Positions 1 to 7,465 of a stretch of 24,367 nucleotides of DNA are shown one piece after another (position 1 is the first letter of the stretch; each line of letters begins with the position of its first letter). The notes below the pieces were generated by a model. It searched no databases, was not told where the DNA came from, and saw only the letters and a list, made by a program, of their open reading frames with translations. The DNA is from JBIOJB01 sp044450465 (GTDB lineage: Bacteria > Chloroflexota > Dormibacteria > Dormibacterales > Dormibacteraceae): contig JBIOJB010000044.1 in NCBI GenBank assembly GCA_044450465.1, forward strand, positions 1-24,367, given 5' to 3'. Made by a program: the position numbers and the translations under genes.

Positions 1-80
1 ACACTCCCAGACACCTCCTCGGCATGCCTGAGGATGGCTAGGCGTCTCGCTGCTCTCTTTGCAATATCCCGTTCGCTCAC
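1..80 (-). CDS. IS-type transposase, N-terminal fragment cut by window edge
   Basis: This is a partial gene whose first 26 codons lie in the window; the rest is beyond position 1. The likely start is GTG at 80-78, preceded by a good Shine-Dalgarno GGGAGG at 88-93 with a 6-nt spacer. The peptide begins MSERDIAKRAARRLAILRHA and continues EEVSGSV. This basic helical start, with the pattern ARRLAI-RHAEEV, is what I associate with the N-terminal helix-turn-helix of IS481/IS3-type (DDE integrase-core) transposases, which insert and excise insertion sequences. The catalytic DDE domain is not visible, so family and intactness are unproven. The repeat-rich stretch just upstream (174-213) fits an insertion sequence terminus. 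The gene reads away from the polysaccharide locus, so the element lies just downstream of the left operon. Confidence 0.6.
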   Translation of the reverse strand, partial: MSERDIAKRAARRLAILRHAEEVSGS

Positions 81-173
81 TTGGAACCTCCCTTACTGAG
101 ACGGAGCCCCAAGTGTCACCGAGGTCCTGAAGTTTTAGATGCCCGGCCGGTCCGGTAACTACTGAACTCTCAC

Positions 174-213
174 ACCAGCCTGTCCGCCAGTTTCAGACCA
201 GCCTGTCCGCCAG
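174..213. repeat. Two 17-bp direct repeats, 23-bp period
   Basis: The sequence accagcctgtccgccag occurs at 174-190 and again, identical, at 197-213, with tttcag between. It is followed by gatcaactgatc at 213-224, itself an imperfect palindrome. The repeats probably act as transposase binding sites at the end of the adjacent insertion sequence, but this is inferred from position only. Confidence 0.7.
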
Positions 214-234
214 ATCAACTGATCAAGCAGAGAT

Positions 235-268
235 GAGCCGGTGTGATGTCACGCCGGCTCAGTCTTTT
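235..268. terminator. Hairpin with T-run downstream of the left operon
   Basis: Arms 235-245 (gagccggtgtg) and 250-260 (cacgccggctc) pair over 11 positions with one G-U and a 4-nt loop, followed on the plus strand by agtctttt. On the minus strand the same hairpin lies about 40 nt after the stop codon of the 302-1903 gene, but with one C-A mismatch and only a weak T-run. It may end minus-strand transcription or act in both directions. The plus strand has the better terminator form even though no plus-strand gene precedes it. Confidence 0.45.
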
Positions 269-301
269 AAGCAGGTCTGCCGTCCCATCAGCATGGCGAG
301 A

Positions 302-1903
302 CTAGAGCAGCGGCCGGGTGAATTTCCGGGGCATTCCCATGTGGGGAGCGACGTCGTCGGCATAGACGTAGATCGTGAACCTGCCGAGATGGAGGAGGTT
401 GACGGGGGGATCCAGCGTGTCGGGCGGAGGCTGCTGTGCGAGTTGGACCACTTCAGGGTCCACCAGAATGAAGGTTGGCCCGACACCTCCCACGTACCAG
501 TCGCTCACGCTGTTGTAGGCGTACGGGCAGATCGGTTGCGCGCACCTCTCGTCGTCTGTCACAAACTGATCGGTCAGCGGACGGACCAGAAGCCGGAAGT
601 CGCTCTTCAACGTCATCGGCGACGCTTCGTGGTATGCGGCGTAGCCGTGGGTAAGGCCATGTTGCTCGAGAAAAGAGATGACCTCGGGTAGCTGGACGCT
701 GAAGGAATTCTCGAACCAGCCAGTGCTCGCGTCCTGCTCTACCGAGGCTGCGTTGCCGAGGATGAAGACGCTAGCCGGCACGGCGATCGCCGCCAGCCGC
801 CGGGGGTCTTGCGCGGCCCACAGCGGAACTGTCGCGGCGGCGACGAAGAACGCGGACACGAGGTAACGTGCGGAGTTCTCGGCGAAGTCCGACGGAACAT
901 CGCTAAACACAAAAGCTGCAGCAAGGAAGACCGCCGATCCCGACCAGTAAGCGATCACCGCCAGCAGTGGTGCGCGCATCGACCCGCGGATCGAGAGGAC
1001 GAGCCATATCAGCGGCAGAACAACGCCGGCCACCAGGAGGAGTCCCAAGACAACGCCCAGAGCCGAACCGCCCCGCGGCATCCCCGCGACCTCGAACAGC
1101 CCGGCCGCGAGCTGGTGCATGTGCATTGAGAGACGCTCGAGCGGGACGAAGTGCGTGAGCCCGCGCGGAAACGATGAGGTGTAGCCCAGCAGCCGGTCGG
1201 TCAGCACGAGTCCGGCAGCCACGAGGCCCGCAGCGGCCAGGACGCCCAGGCCTGTCACGAGCGCTTGCTTTCCCACCTCATTGCGGCGGACTAGCCAAAC
1301 GAGAAGTAGCGCCGCCGCGAACGGAGCGTCGCCCGTCGGACCAAGGAGCGGATCAGAGGCGGTCGTGAACCCAACCAAGAGGGTGACGAGCAGGCTCGCC
1401 ACCACCGTGGCGATCCGCCCGGGCCGGGCCGTGAGCAACCAGCAGAGGAACGCGGCTAGCAGCGCGGTACCGAACCACGTCGTGCCGTGGTATGCGTCTG
1501 CGGCTTGGGTGCTCAGGACGAGCGGAGACGCAGCCAGACCGAGGGCTGCAGTCAACAGCGCGGCGAAGCGGCCGCCAACGCGGCCGGATGCCCAGGTGAG
1601 CAGGACCAGGGTCATAAGAGCCATTGCATAAGGGGCGTACAGCCACAGCACCTTGTGGAACGGCAGTGGCAGCACGGCGAGGTCTAACCAGAAGTAGCCA
1701 ACCTGGACGATGATCGCGTGCCCGGTCTTGCCACTCGAGCCGATCGACTCGGCAAGTGTCATCACAGACACGTAGTCGGCGTTCCAGGTCAGCTGATCCA
1801 CGATGTCCGGCAGCCTTCGGACGAGCACGAACGCGTACACGAGGGCGGCGACCATCGGCAGCCAGCGAAGCCAAGCCACCACGCCTCCGCGGGCGGCTCT
1901 CAT
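302..1903 (-). CDS. Polytopic membrane protein, GT-C glycosyltransferase-like
   Basis: The 533-residue product has about ten hydrophobic segments, starting at residues 12-29, and a C-terminal outside domain of about 110 residues. The first outside loop carries NADYVS (residues 41-46) with an acidic residue in the place where lipid-sugar-dependent GT-C enzymes have their catalytic Asp/Glu. This arrangement suggests transfer of a sugar from a polyprenyl-phosphate donor outside the membrane, but no diagnostic family motif is clear, and a glycan-modifying or plain structural membrane protein is possible. The C-terminal domain has two close cysteines (CAQPIC) that could form a disulphide. The ATG start overlaps the stop of the preceding spermidine-synthase-like gene as ATGA (1903-1900), so the two are translationally coupled. 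It is the last gene before the terminator-like hairpin at 235-268. Confidence 0.75.
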   Translation of the reverse strand: MRAARGGVVAWLRWLPMVAALVYAFVLVRRLPDIVDQLTWNADYVSVMTLAESIGSSGKTGHAIIVQVGYFWLDLAVLPLPFHKVLWLYAPYAMALMTLVLLTWASGRVGGRFAALLTAALGLAASPLVLSTQAADAYHGTTWFGTALLAAFLCWLLTARPGRIATVVASLLVTLLVGFTTASDPLLGPTGDAPFAAALLLVWLVRRNEVGKQALVTGLGVLAAAGLVAAGLVLTDRLLGYTSSFPRGLTHFVPLERLSMHMHQLAAGLFEVAGMPRGGSALGVVLGLLLVAGVVLPLIWLVLSIRGSMRAPLLAVIAYWSGSAVFLAAAFVFSDVPSDFAENSARYLVSAFFVAAATVPLWAAQDPRRLAAIAVPASVFILGNAASVEQDASTGWFENSFSVQLPEVISFLEQHGLTHGYAAYHEASPMTLKSDFRLLVRPLTDQFVTDDERCAQPICPYAYNSVSDWYVGGVGPTFILVDPEVVQLAQQPPPDTLDPPVNLLHLGRFTIYVYADDVAPHMGMPRKFTRPLL

Positions 1904-4203
1904 GTGAGCCTGGTGACGCTCAGGACATCCGAGAAATCATCCGTCCAGACCGGGTCATTCGGATTGGCCTGGAGGGCGCGCCAGGCGGGCTCGGTGGGAA
2001 TGTTGCCGAGGTTCTCGGACGCCGGTGCCATGACCAGCCAGGCCGACGGGTACTTGCCCAGCGCCGACTGGGCGGTGGTCACCTCGGTGTCGATGCGCTG
2101 AAAGCCGGCAAGCGACAGGTTCGAGGCCTCGCCGGCCAGTACCGCGGCGAGGTTCACGTACTTGTTGGAGATGTTGAAGAGAAGGACGCCGCCAGGCCGC
2201 AGCTTGGACAGGTACATCTGTATCGCTTCGCGCGTGATCAGATGGACCGGCACCGAATCCGAGCCGAATGCGTCGAGCACGATCAGGTCGTAGCTGTGGT
2301 CGGGAGCTTTCGCCATCGTGAGGCGTCCGTCACCGAGGACTATCCCGGCCCTTGGCGTGCAATCGCGCAGGTAAGTGAACAGGGATGGGTCGCGAGCGAT
2401 CTGGGCGACAACTGGGTCGATCTCGTAGTAGGTCCAGGTCTGCTGAGGCTGCGCGTAGCACGCCATCGCGCCTGCTCCCAACCCGATGACCGCCACGCTC
2501 CATTTCGCGTCGACCGGCTGCTCCGCTGCAAACAGGTCGCCCACCGGACCGCTGATCGAGTAATAAGCGGCGGGCAGGTCGCGCGTCTGTGGGTCCAGCA
2601 GCTGGAGTCCGTGGATAGTGCCGCCGTCGATGAGTGCGTGCCAGGTAGCGGCAGGGTCGCTGACGACCTTGTGGACACCGTAGAAGTCGCGCTGCTGGAA
2701 GATGACCGGCTGCGAGCCCAGTGGCACGAGCGCGAGCAGCAGCATCGCCGCCGTCGCCAGCCCGAATCGTATGGGCCGCCAGGAAAAGGCTGCCGAAATG
2801 GCGGCCGGGACGGCGAACACGACGAGCACGCGAAGCAGATCGGATGCGGTCGTGCCGCTGGTCAGGGGAACCTGGTTGAGCCTGCCCAGGAGGCCGGTCA
2901 CTGACATCAGCCCGACCACGACCAGCAGGCCCGCCAGCATCGCCCCGGGCAGCCAGAGGTCGGCCAGCCGGGATCGAGTGCCGCCGCCGAGGGCGAGCGT
3001 GGGCCTCAACAGCGCGGCACCGATGATCGCCAGCGGATACTCGAAGAAATCGTTGAAAACGAGCGGCGCCACCAGAGCCGTCAACAATCCGCCCGTCGCG
3101 CCACCGACCGCGAGCCACCAGTAGAACTCGGTCAGGTGCGCGGCGCTCGGGCGGTCGGCGGCAAGCTCCCCGTGGCACAGCAAGGCGCCAAGGAAAAAGG
3201 CCCCGAAGTGAAGGATGGCGAGGAGCCAAAGTGGGCCCCCGCCGCCCAGCAGAACCATTCCCAGCAGAGGCAGGGCGTAGAACGGGAACAGGCGATTCAA
3301 CCAGTAGCGCGAGACCAGAGCCGTGCGGGCGAAGACGATCGCAAACGAGAACAAGTACAGAGCCAGCGGAATCACCCAGAGGAGAGGAATGGGACGGACG
3401 ACCGTGGTGAAGTAGGACGTCACCGCCAGCATCCACGTGGATGGGACGGCAGCGAGCAAAACCCACTTGAGCCTGCGGTGCCATGTGATGAGCGATGAAC
3501 CTCCCTCCCCGGTCAGGGGGAGGGTCGGTGTGGGGGGTGATGGAGAGGCCCCCAACGACCGAGACCATGCGACAGTACCGAGACAGAGCACCGAGAGGAC
3601 GAGAAAGGCCAGGTAACCGTCGCGCCACAGGTCCGCCTGCGCATGCAGCCCGAAACGTGGCTCGATCAACGCGGGATAGGACAGGAGCCCGAGCGCGCTC
3701 CCGAGGTTGCTCGCGCGGTACAGGAAGTAGGGGTCCTGGGCATGGGCATGGCCGGTGCGTGAGAACCAGTGCTGGATGAGTGGCGACGTCGTCGACAGCA
3801 CCAGGAATGGCAGCCCGACCGTGACCGATAGGAGGAGCACGAGCCACAGGGCAGGGCTGCCCGTCGTAGGCGGGTTCCAGCCTGGGACCAGGTGAATGGG
3901 CAGAACCAGAAGGGGCGCAAGCAGGAGCAAACCGTGCAGAAGGGCCTGCCAGCGCCACTGCAGCCGCATCGCAAGCCAGTGCGAGTAGCCGTAGCCGATC
4001 AGCAGCACGGTCTGGAAGAAAAGGACCGAGGTCGCCCAGACGGCGGACGTTCCTCCCACGAGGGGCAGCACCATCTTCGCGACCATCGGCTCGACGAGGA
4101 AAAGCAGAAAGGCGCTCGCGAAGAGACAGATGGTGAAGACGGCCAGCACCGCGACCGAAAACGTCGCTTGTCTCTGGTCTGGCCGCGCGAGCGCGCTGAT
4201 CAA
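1900..4203 (-). CDS. Membrane protein fused to spermidine-synthase-like domain
   Basis: This 767-residue protein has a long N-terminal membrane part (many helices from residue 16 to about 500) and a C-terminal Rossmann methyltransferase-fold domain of the SpeE type. Visible motifs are GLGAGAMA (574-581, nucleotide-binding loop), EID (594-596, acid after strand 2), GDGR (624-627) and DAFGSDS (644-650). Soluble polyamine synthases are near 300 residues; such membrane fusions are widespread and their substrate is mostly unknown, so spermidine production should not be assumed. The start is TTG at 4203 with no clear ribosome binding site; GTG at 4149 is an alternative. Residues 219-238 (about SPSPPTPTLPLTGEGG) are a low-complexity insert encoded by a palindromic DNA element. 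The gene is 60 nt from the preceding CAP gene and overlaps the next by 4 nt. Confidence 0.85.
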   Translation of the reverse strand: MISALARPDQRQATFSVAVLAVFTICLFASAFLLFLVEPMVAKMVLPLVGGTSAVWATSVLFFQTVLLIGYGYSHWLAMRLQWRWQALLHGLLLLAPLLVLPIHLVPGWNPPTTGSPALWLVLLLSVTVGLPFLVLSTTSPLIQHWFSRTGHAHAQDPYFLYRASNLGSALGLLSYPALIEPRFGLHAQADLWRDGYLAFLVLSVLCLGTVAWSRSLGASPSPPTPTLPLTGEGGSSLITWHRRLKWVLLAAVPSTWMLAVTSYFTTVVRPIPLLWVIPLALYLFSFAIVFARTALVSRYWLNRLFPFYALPLLGMVLLGGGGPLWLLAILHFGAFFLGALLCHGELAADRPSAAHLTEFYWWLAVGGATGGLLTALVAPLVFNDFFEYPLAIIGAALLRPTLALGGGTRSRLADLWLPGAMLAGLLVVVGLMSVTGLLGRLNQVPLTSGTTASDLLRVLVVFAVPAAISAAFSWRPIRFGLATAAMLLLALVPLGSQPVIFQQRDFYGVHKVVSDPAATWHALIDGGTIHGLQLLDPQTRDLPAAYYSISGPVGDLFAAEQPVDAKWSVAVIGLGAGAMACYAQPQQTWTYYEIDPVVAQIARDPSLFTYLRDCTPRAGIVLGDGRLTMAKAPDHSYDLIVLDAFGSDSVPVHLITREAIQMYLSKLRPGGVLLFNISNKYVNLAAVLAGEASNLSLAGFQRIDTEVTTAQSALGKYPSAWLVMAPASENLGNIPTEPAWRALQANPNDPVWTDDFSDVLSVTRLT
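3492..3546. repeat. GC-rich palindromic element inserted in frame in a coding region
   Basis: The core is ccctcccc (3503-3510), a ggtcag loop, then ggggaggg (3517-3524), flanked by a g/t-rich tail agggtcggtgtggggggtg. It resembles the ccctctcccc...ggggagaggg palindromes scattered through many high-GC bacterial genomes. Here it lies inside the spermidine-synthase-like membrane gene, keeps the frame, and encodes a Pro/Ser/Thr/Gly-rich linker (residues 220-238) between membrane segments. No second copy was noticed in the window. Confidence 0.6.
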
Positions 4204-4263
4204 GTCCGGATATCTTGGCAGGCGGGCATTCGCTTCAGATGAGGCCCGGGTCCGACTAGAGGA

Positions 4264-6021
4264 TCAGCTTCCGGCTACGGTTCCGGTCCACAGTGCGCCG
4301 TCCAGGTAGCGCGCGAACAGGTTGACCGCGGCCGTGCCGGGCGGGCAGACCGCCCCTGGACCGGATGAAAAGTTCCCACCCAACGAGGTCCAGGCGCCGA
4401 GCGAGGTGCCATTGAAGCCGCGCTGCCAGATTCCACCGTTGGTCCCGACGACGAAGACGTCGAAGTGTCCCGTCGCACACGATGACGTCGCGGGGCTGAG
4501 CATCACGACGCCACCGAGGGGCGTCCACGTGAAGCTGCTGCCGTTCAACGTACCCTGCCACAGGCCGTTGCCAGAACCGACCACGAACACGTCGGTCCGG
4601 GTGGGGCTTGACGCGATGGCTGAAGGATCTGCGCTGATCACCCCCCCAAGGGATGTCCAGCTCCACGACGTGCCATTCCAGGACGATCGCCAGACGCCGT
4701 GGTTGTCCGTCCCGGCCACGAACACGTCAAGGTGGTTCAACCCCGACGACGTGGCGCTGGGGCCAGAGGTCATGATGCCACCCAGGCTTTCCCAAGCGCC
4801 CCATGTCGTTCCGTCCGAAGACCGATGCCAGAGGGCGTTGCCTGAGCCTCTCACGAAGATGTCAATGCGGTTGGGTCCCCATGAAACCGCAGTGGGCTCA
4901 GCGGTCAGCACGCCGCCCAGGCTCGTCCACGGGCCCCAGCTGGTGCCGTTCCACGTCTTCTGCCAGAGGGCATCGTCATTCCCGCGCACGAAGGCGTCCA
5001 TCCTGCTGGCGCCCCACGACGAAACGGCGGGACTTCCGGTTATGCCGCCGCCGAGCGACGTCCAGCCCGGTAGGGGCGGCGGCAGCACGAGCGCCCCGAC
5101 CGAGAACGACCACGTGTACGGCACCCCGTTGACGGTGAGCGCTACGACGTATTTGACGCCTGCCTGCAGAGGCAGCTTGGGCATGACGATCACGCCTCCT
5201 CGCGCCTTCAGGTAGCTGCTGAGGCTGGCGTTGGTGGAGTCGATCGCGCAGGTGTCCAGAAGGGCGCCATTGCCGGTGATGGTGTGGACGGTGGCGGTGG
5301 TGCTCACGTTGCCACCGAGCTCGATGAACACCGGCAAGCCGGCGTATCCAGGACAGGCGGACGTCGGGTCTGGAAACTCGTTACCGCTGTATGCGGTGAG
5401 TGGCTCGGTGGAGAGGTTTCCAGGGAAGTAGACCGGGAACTGTCCTCCGGTGTACGAGTTGCCACTGCTGACATTCAGGGCGGCGCCCAACTGCCACGGG
5501 CTGGTCGTGCCGTCCCTATACGATCCGAAACCGGTTTGAGTCAGCCGGGGGTCCATCATCGCCATGGCGTGGAATGGCGCGCCCATCCACCAATCGATGG
5601 CCTGCTCGTCGGTGGTGGCGGTGCTAGAGCTCACGAAGATGTTGCTGTTCTGGGCCGCCGTGTCGCCGGCGGTCGTGTAGTACGGAACGCCCGCAGTCTC
5701 GTAGTGGGTGACCAGATTGTTCTTGACCATGTAGACGGCGTGGTTGTAATCGCCGGCGCTCCAGGTCGCGTTCTCCGTGAGGACCGACTGTCCCGCCTCG
5801 GCCCGCCAAAGGTTGAATCGATCCAGCCAGCCGGCGCTGGCCGTGGTGACGGCGGAGAGATGGACGGCTTGCGTGGCGGGGAAGGCGGGAAGGCTCACCA
5901 GAAGCAAAGCGGCGGTGAGCGACGCCCCGAGGCGACGAGCGGCCGGCGATCGCAATGCGGCGCCTGCGGCCGCGGTCACGCCATGCGTATACCTGGTTAT
6001 CACCTCGTGTAACAACGTCAT
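4264..6021 (-). CDS. Secreted CAP-domain protein with lectin-like beta-propeller
   Basis: The 585-residue product has a signal-like hydrophobic segment (about 32-50), then a CAP/SCP-PR1 domain (about 64-180). Histidines at 94 (DYNHAVYM), 106 (VTHYE) and 151 (APFHAMAMMDP) match the His-containing cavity of that family. Next comes an Ig-like strand-rich region (about 225-310). The C-terminus has six repeats of about 46 residues, each with W-(T/E)-SLGG or PLGG near 320, 366, 411, 456, 501 and 545 and a (D)-(I/V)-FV-x-G-x(3-4)-(L/I)-W core. That is the pattern of the PLL/fucolectin-like beta-propeller, so sugar binding outside the cell is likely. The start is ATG 6021 without a clear ribosome binding site; GTG at 5979 would give a more ordinary signal peptide. 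It stands 181 nt from the preceding gene, so it may have its own promoter. Confidence 0.85.
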   Translation of the reverse strand: MTLLHEVITRYTHGVTAAAGAALRSPAARRLGASLTAALLLVSLPAFPATQAVHLSAVTTASAGWLDRFNLWRAEAGQSVLTENATWSAGDYNHAVYMVKNNLVTHYETAGVPYYTTAGDTAAQNSNIFVSSSTATTDEQAIDWWMGAPFHAMAMMDPRLTQTGFGSYRDGTTSPWQLGAALNVSSGNSYTGGQFPVYFPGNLSTEPLTAYSGNEFPDPTSACPGYAGLPVFIELGGNVSTTATVHTITGNGALLDTCAIDSTNASLSSYLKARGGVIVMPKLPLQAGVKYVVALTVNGVPYTWSFSVGALVLPPPLPGWTSLGGGITGSPAVSSWGASRMDAFVRGNDDALWQKTWNGTSWGPWTSLGGVLTAEPTAVSWGPNRIDIFVRGSGNALWHRSSDGTTWGAWESLGGIMTSGPSATSSGLNHLDVFVAGTDNHGVWRSSWNGTSWSWTSLGGVISADPSAIASSPTRTDVFVVGSGNGLWQGTLNGSSFTWTPLGGVVMLSPATSSCATGHFDVFVVGTNGGIWQRGFNGTSLGAWTSLGGNFSSGPGAVCPPGTAAVNLFARYLDGALWTGTVAGS

Positions 6022-6202
6022 GAGAGGCGGGATCTTGCCGCAGGATGGCCCCGACCGTCTGTCCCTTAGCGATGACGATTTCCACGACTTCGGAGCCTAG
6101 GAGGATCGCAACCGAACGGATGATCGCCCGTGCTTCGCCAGTTCTTCAGATCGCGACCCAGTCGGCCTGGAAGCTCGAATTTGACCGGCGTGCCCAGATG
6201 CT
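6022..6202. other. Intergenic gap with no recognised element
   Basis: The 181-nt gap between the 6203-7435 gene and the CAP gene is the longest gap inside the left block. I see no intrinsic terminator, no convincing -35/-10 pair and no riboswitch motif that I recognise. It may hold a promoter for the CAP gene, which is inferred from its length only. Confidence 0.4.
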
Positions 6203-7435
6203 TTAGGTGCAGGGTCCTGCCAGCAGGCCACCGAAGGTAGCGGCTTCGTACCACTTTGAATTGGGCGTGAATACGTAGGTCGCCTGTCCGCCAATCCAGA
6301 TGCCGTGAGCGTCGGCGATCGGCGGCCAGTTCGGGCTGATGAAGGTCTGGTTGTAGTAGTAGGCGTAAGTACCGCTTAAGATCGCTATCTCGATAGCATG
6401 CCCAACTGATGGCGCGACCCAGAGATAGCTTCCATTGTCACCGCCACTCACCGTAATGATTGGACTCCCGTTGAGATCGAAGCCGACCACTGAGCTGTTG
6501 CCCTGATCGACGGCGAACCAGGGCTCGGAAGCACCGGTTTTGAGGTCCAGGCGGAGAATGGGATTCGGAACTCCCTGCGGGACCGCCGAAGAACTGGTTC
6601 CGTAGGCCGCCCCGCCTCCCACGGCCTGCCAGTAGCCGCTGGCGGTGATCTGCTGCGCGGAGCCTGAGAACGGTAGGAACCACAGGCCCGCGAGCTGGGG
6701 AACGGCTCCATAGACGCCTTGTGCCGTAACGCTCAAGATGATCCACTGCTTTCCTTCGCCCAGCTCGCTGACTGTGCTGTCCGCCACGTTGACCACATAG
6801 ACGCCCTGCTGTCCGGGGTACACGTAGTGCGTCGCGTCTGGCACGACCCAGCTGTATGGGACCGGGAGCCACCGGTCGTGCAGATGGTCGTAGGACAACC
6901 CGAAGCCCGCAAAGCCCCCGCCGTATTGATTGGGTGCGGGTGATGGAGCTGTTGAAGGCAGCGTGACTCCGCTGCGGGGATCCGCCACGTACGACCCAGC
7001 CGGGAAGACGATGAAGCCCCCGCTGCCGGGCTGACCTTGATCGATCGGAAGCCGGCAGGTGGGGGCGCTGCCTGGCGGGAATGGGCTCGAGCCCGGCACC
7101 GCGAAGGGCTGCAGGTCGGACGAGGTCGGGTACTCGTACGGGGCAAGCGGCGACGGCGACGGTGGCGGAGGCAACGTGGGCGAGGTCACCTGCGTTGTGG
7201 GGAAGGGCGTTTGGGGGATGGGGAGCAGGGTGGGCGTCGGTACAACGAACCCTCCGGTTGCGCCCTTGTCTCCACAGTTGTTGCTGCTGGTATGTAGGCC
7301 GAGGTTCTGTGCGGCTCGGCAACCCGCGGGGGTTGCAACGATGACGACCGTGCCTCCCAGCACCATCGTTACGACGGAAACTGCGACTGCCAGCGCCCAC
7401 CAGGGGGCCCTGAACCGGCCGAACTGGAACCCCAT
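6203..7435 (-). CDS. Membrane-anchored secreted protein of unknown function
   Basis: The 410-residue product starts with a single hydrophobic segment (about 12-33, ending ATPAGC), which could be a signal anchor or a signal peptide. A Pro/Thr/Ser-rich linker (about 65-115) spans the wall or envelope, and a C-terminal extracellular region follows (about 120-410). That region is rich in beta strands, aromatic residues and glycine, for example YVVNVADSTVSELGEGKQW and the WIGGQATYVF stretch near the end. Strands with W/Y pairs recur, as in propeller-like proteins, but I recognise no family. It sits 30 nt after the O-antigen ligase-like gene in the same direction, so it is probably co-transcribed and may belong to surface assembly. 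Cysteines near residues 53 and 60, and at the C-terminus (GPCT), could form disulphides. Confidence 0.75.
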   Translation of the reverse strand: MGFQFGRFRAPWWALAVAVSVVTMVLGGTVVIVATPAGCRAAQNLGLHTSSNNCGDKGATGGFVVPTPTLLPIPQTPFPTTQVTSPTLPPPPSPSPLAPYEYPTSSDLQPFAVPGSSPFPPGSAPTCRLPIDQGQPGSGGFIVFPAGSYVADPRSGVTLPSTAPSPAPNQYGGGFAGFGLSYDHLHDRWLPVPYSWVVPDATHYVYPGQQGVYVVNVADSTVSELGEGKQWIILSVTAQGVYGAVPQLAGLWFLPFSGSAQQITASGYWQAVGGGAAYGTSSSAVPQGVPNPILRLDLKTGASEPWFAVDQGNSSVVGFDLNGSPIITVSGGDNGSYLWVAPSVGHAIEIAILSGTYAYYYNQTFISPNWPPIADAHGIWIGGQATYVFTPNSKWYEAATFGGLLAGPCT

Positions 7436-7465
7436 GCTGATGCATCGTATCGACCCGCAAAATGG

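Larger units (their letters stand above)
1..213 (-). mobile_element. End of an insertion sequence (partial)
   Basis: The transposase start at position 80 is preceded by about 130 bases without an ORF. These end in two direct copies of accagcctgtccgccag (174-190 and 197-213), separated by tttcag. Repeated terminal motifs next to a transposase start are typical of insertion sequence ends. The exact boundary cannot be fixed because the other end and the target duplication are outside the window. The boundary at about 213 is inferred from the last repeat. Confidence 0.45.

Noticed and set aside
1756..2904. Long plus-strand ORF (382 codons) opposite the spermidine-synthase-like gene
   Set aside because: Its peptide is Arg/His/Gln-rich with no domain or membrane pattern; it is an antisense shadow in GC-rich DNA, while the minus strand has clear motifs.
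2330..3958. Minus-strand ORF (542 codons) in another frame of the same gene
   Set aside because: The product is low-complexity Arg/Ala/Pro text with no family motif and lies wholly within the 1900-4203 gene.
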